Source: CAZESH01 sp964514665
GTDB lineage: Bacteria; Bacillota; Bacilli; Paenibacillales; KCTC-25726
Direction of reading: 5' to 3'
Assembly (NCBI GenBank): GCA_964514665.1
Contig: CAZESH010000072.1
Span: 1-15,664 of the forward strand
DNA: 15,664 nucleotides
Below the pieces are notes generated by a model. It was not told where the DNA came from, did no database searches, and saw nothing but the letters and a program-made list of their open reading frames with translations. Position numbers and translations under genes: made by a program. This document shows positions 14,736 to 15,664 of this stretch, in pieces. The stretch's first letter is position 1. Every line of letters begins with the position of its first letter.

Positions 14736-14765
14736 GTCTTTCATTTGCAGGAACTGCTTGGGAAC

Positions 14766-15134
14766 TCAACGATTGGATAAATCTGTTGACTGTTTTTCGA
14801 TCATTTTGTTTATCAAAAACTGCATTTTGTCCAATAAAGGGTCTTTGAGTCCCGGAGCAAGTCCCATCTCCTCCATCGTCAGCATCATATGCTGCAGCCA
14901 CGTTTCCGCTCGTTGCGGATCAATCCCGAAAAAATGCCGTTCCTGCACTTGCTTCACCTCGTCCTGATCCTCCTGCAATGCCCCTCCATGAACCAATCTC
15001 GCAATAAACACTTTTTGGCGCTGCTTCAGAACATCAAGATCCACCTTTTTCTCGACAAACATCCGGGAATAATAAGAATCTTGAACAAGCCTTGCATAGA
15101 ATCGTTCCACCAATTCGTCAATTTGCTCCTGCAT
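14766..15134 (-). CDS. Truncated hemoglobin-like protein
   Basis: This is a small 122-residue haem protein of the truncated-globin fold. By eye it aligns with mycobacterial trHbN: the FY pair (12-13) would put Tyr13 at B10. L36 would be E7 and Q40 would be E11 in DVLKQRQKVF, and H67 in QERHFFGI would be the proximal histidine. The segment AETWLQHMMLTMEEMGL (77-93) fits helix G. Tyr at B10 with Gln at E11 is the distal pocket of globins that bind O2 tightly and oxidise NO. The N-terminal helix A is very short. The ATG at 15134 has GGAGGG eight bases upstream. A Crp/Fnr-like palindrome lies 63-78 bp upstream, suggesting oxygen- or redox-dependent control. NO detoxification is an inference from the pocket residues; the globin call itself is fairly firm. 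Confidence 0.8.
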   Translation of the reverse strand: MQEQIDELVERFYARLVQDSYYSRMFVEKKVDLDVLKQRQKVFIARLVHGGALQEDQDEVKQVQERHFFGIDPQRAETWLQHMMLTMEEMGLAPGLKDPLLDKMQFLINKMIEKQSTDLSNR

Positions 15135-15196
15135 CCAATTCCCTCCATTCCTTATCCTTTTACCACTTTACCTTATTCCATTTCACACTCTCTAAA

Positions 15197-15212
15197 CGTG
15201 ATCTCCATCACA
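15197..15212. promoter_or_regulatory. Crp/Fnr-type site, globin side
   Basis: CGTGA-N6-TCACA matches the Crp/Fnr consensus TGTGA-N6-TCACA at nine of ten fixed positions. Its centre (15204.5) is 41.5 bp from a possible globin transcript start near 15163, with a weak -10 (TAAGGT, minus 15175-15170). It is exactly 60 bp from the second site. Confidence 0.6.
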
Positions 15213-15255
15213 TCTTGAAAGACTCTCCCTATCCCCTTAAAACAAGAAGCTTCCG

Positions 15256-15273
15256 TTGTGATGCACATCACAA
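15256..15273. promoter_or_regulatory. Perfect Crp/Fnr-type palindrome (also Rex-like)
   Basis: TTGTGATG-CA-CATCACAA has two perfect 8-bp arms. It contains TGTGA-N6-TCACA exactly, the Fnr/Crp consensus used in Bacillus. It also matches the Rex operator TTGTGAA-N4-TTCACAA except at one symmetric pair, so a Rex repressor is the main alternative. Its centre (15264.5) lies about 41.5 bp upstream of the predicted start of the plus-strand transcript, the standard place for an Fnr activator. Confidence 0.75.
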
Positions 15274-15293
15274 TCGGCGGGCATTTGATCCGT

Positions 15294-15299
15294 TATGAT
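15294..15299 (+). promoter_or_regulatory. Predicted -10 element of the 107-residue protein gene
   Basis: TATGAT matches TATAAT at five of six positions. Transcription would begin near 15306, 25 bases before the ATG. The -35 region is occupied by the edge of the Crp/Fnr palindrome and has no TTGACA-like hexamer, as expected for an activator-dependent promoter. Confidence 0.55.
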
Positions 15300-15330
15300 A
15301 AGACAAAAAAATGAACAGGAGGGAAAATAA

Positions 15331-15654
15331 ATGGCAACCGCTGCCGTTCCTGAAGCCAAAAAGCTGGTGATTACAGCCACGATTCAAGATGCGGCCGAAA
15401 TGATCGCGGAGGCGAAATCGGATATCCCGTTTTATGCCCATGATATTGTGACGATTTATGAAAGAATGCCTGAATTTGAATACACGTATTTTTGCTTCTA
15501 CGCTTACGACAGCGCGAAATTGTTTGAGCATATGCTGAAGCCGGTTGATCCGAAATCGTTTTTATCTTTTTCATTGACTGCCCCCGATGCTTTTTTCTAC
15601 ACCCTGTACGGAGGAATGTGCGCGCTTTATGAACAGGCCAAGCCCTATGCATAA
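15331..15654 (+). CDS. Unrecognised 107-residue protein under a Crp/Fnr-type site
   Basis: I do not recognise this family. The protein is small, soluble and complete, with no signal peptide or membrane helix. An Ala-rich N-terminus (MATAAVPEAKKL) leads into an alternating pattern suggesting an alpha/beta fold. A strikingly aromatic stretch, FEYTYFCFYAYD (49-60), is followed by LFEHMLKPVDP (64-74) and FFYTLYGGMCALYEQ (88-102). Two cysteines (C55, C97) and two histidines (H37, H67) are present but form no clear metal motif. The ATG has AGGAGGG seven bases upstream, a very strong ribosome site. The gene is divergent from the truncated-globin gene and each promoter has its own Crp/Fnr-like palindrome, so a joint role in low-oxygen or NO physiology is a reasonable guess. 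A 6-bp inverted repeat (CTATGC/GCATAG, 15645-15660) spans the stop codon and may begin a terminator cut by the window edge. Confidence 0.85.
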   Translation: MATAAVPEAKKLVITATIQDAAEMIAEAKSDIPFYAHDIVTIYERMPEFEYTYFCFYAYDSAKLFEHMLKPVDPKSFLSFSLTAPDAFFYTLYGGMCALYEQAKPYA

Positions 15655-15664
15655 GCATAGAACC

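Noticed and set aside
1..15664. CRISPR, tRNA, rRNA, insertion sequence or phage signals
   Set aside because: No spaced direct repeats, cloverleaf-like runs, transposase motifs or terminal inverted repeats were seen.

Overview
The window looks like chromosomal DNA of a spore-former-type Firmicute, most likely Paenibacillus or a close relative. The grounds are moderate GC, strong AGGAGG-type ribosome binding sites, a YesM/YesN-type two-component system beside a sugar ABC importer that has no ATPase gene of its own, and a GHL6-type glycoside hydrolase. I cannot name the species from sequence alone. There are no tRNA or rRNA genes, insertion sequences, phage genes or CRISPR arrays.

Positions 1-10148 hold a carbohydrate-uptake and degradation locus, all on the minus strand. 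In order of transcription it carries an aldo/keto reductase of the L-galactose dehydrogenase type, a cytoplasmic GHL6-like glycoside hydrolase, a sensor kinase (YesM-like), a response regulator (YesN-like), a lipoprotein sugar-binding protein, two permeases, and the first 30 codons of a metallophosphoesterase. A divergent AraC-type regulator (10344-11222, plus strand) flanks it. The likely logic is that the two-component system senses an extracellular sugar and turns on the binding protein and permeases. The imported oligosaccharide is then cut inside the cell by the hydrolase, and one product is oxidised by the reductase under AraC and possibly CcpA control. Three RNA-level signals split the cluster. 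A rho-independent terminator lies just before the kinase gene, a promoter with a perfect TATAAT lies before the binding-protein gene, and a long stem-loop lies between the binding-protein and permease genes. The substrate is unknown; the reductase type hints at a sugar with L-galactose- or L-fucose-like stereochemistry.

Positions 11376-12763 (minus) carry an SDR oxidoreductase followed by a TVP38/TMEM64 membrane protein, probably co-transcribed. A tiny single-span membrane protein (12904-13110, plus) is divergent from them. Next comes a long-type threonine synthase gene, thrC (13296-14684, plus), with its own promoter and a strong bidirectional terminator.

Positions 14766-15654 hold a truncated-globin gene (minus) and a divergent gene for an unrecognised, aromatic-rich 107-residue protein (plus). 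Between them are two Crp/Fnr-type palindromes exactly 60 bp apart. One is centred about 41.5 bp upstream of the predicted start of the plus-strand transcript, the classic place for an Fnr activator. This oxygen- or redox-controlled pair with an unknown partner is the most intriguing part of the window.
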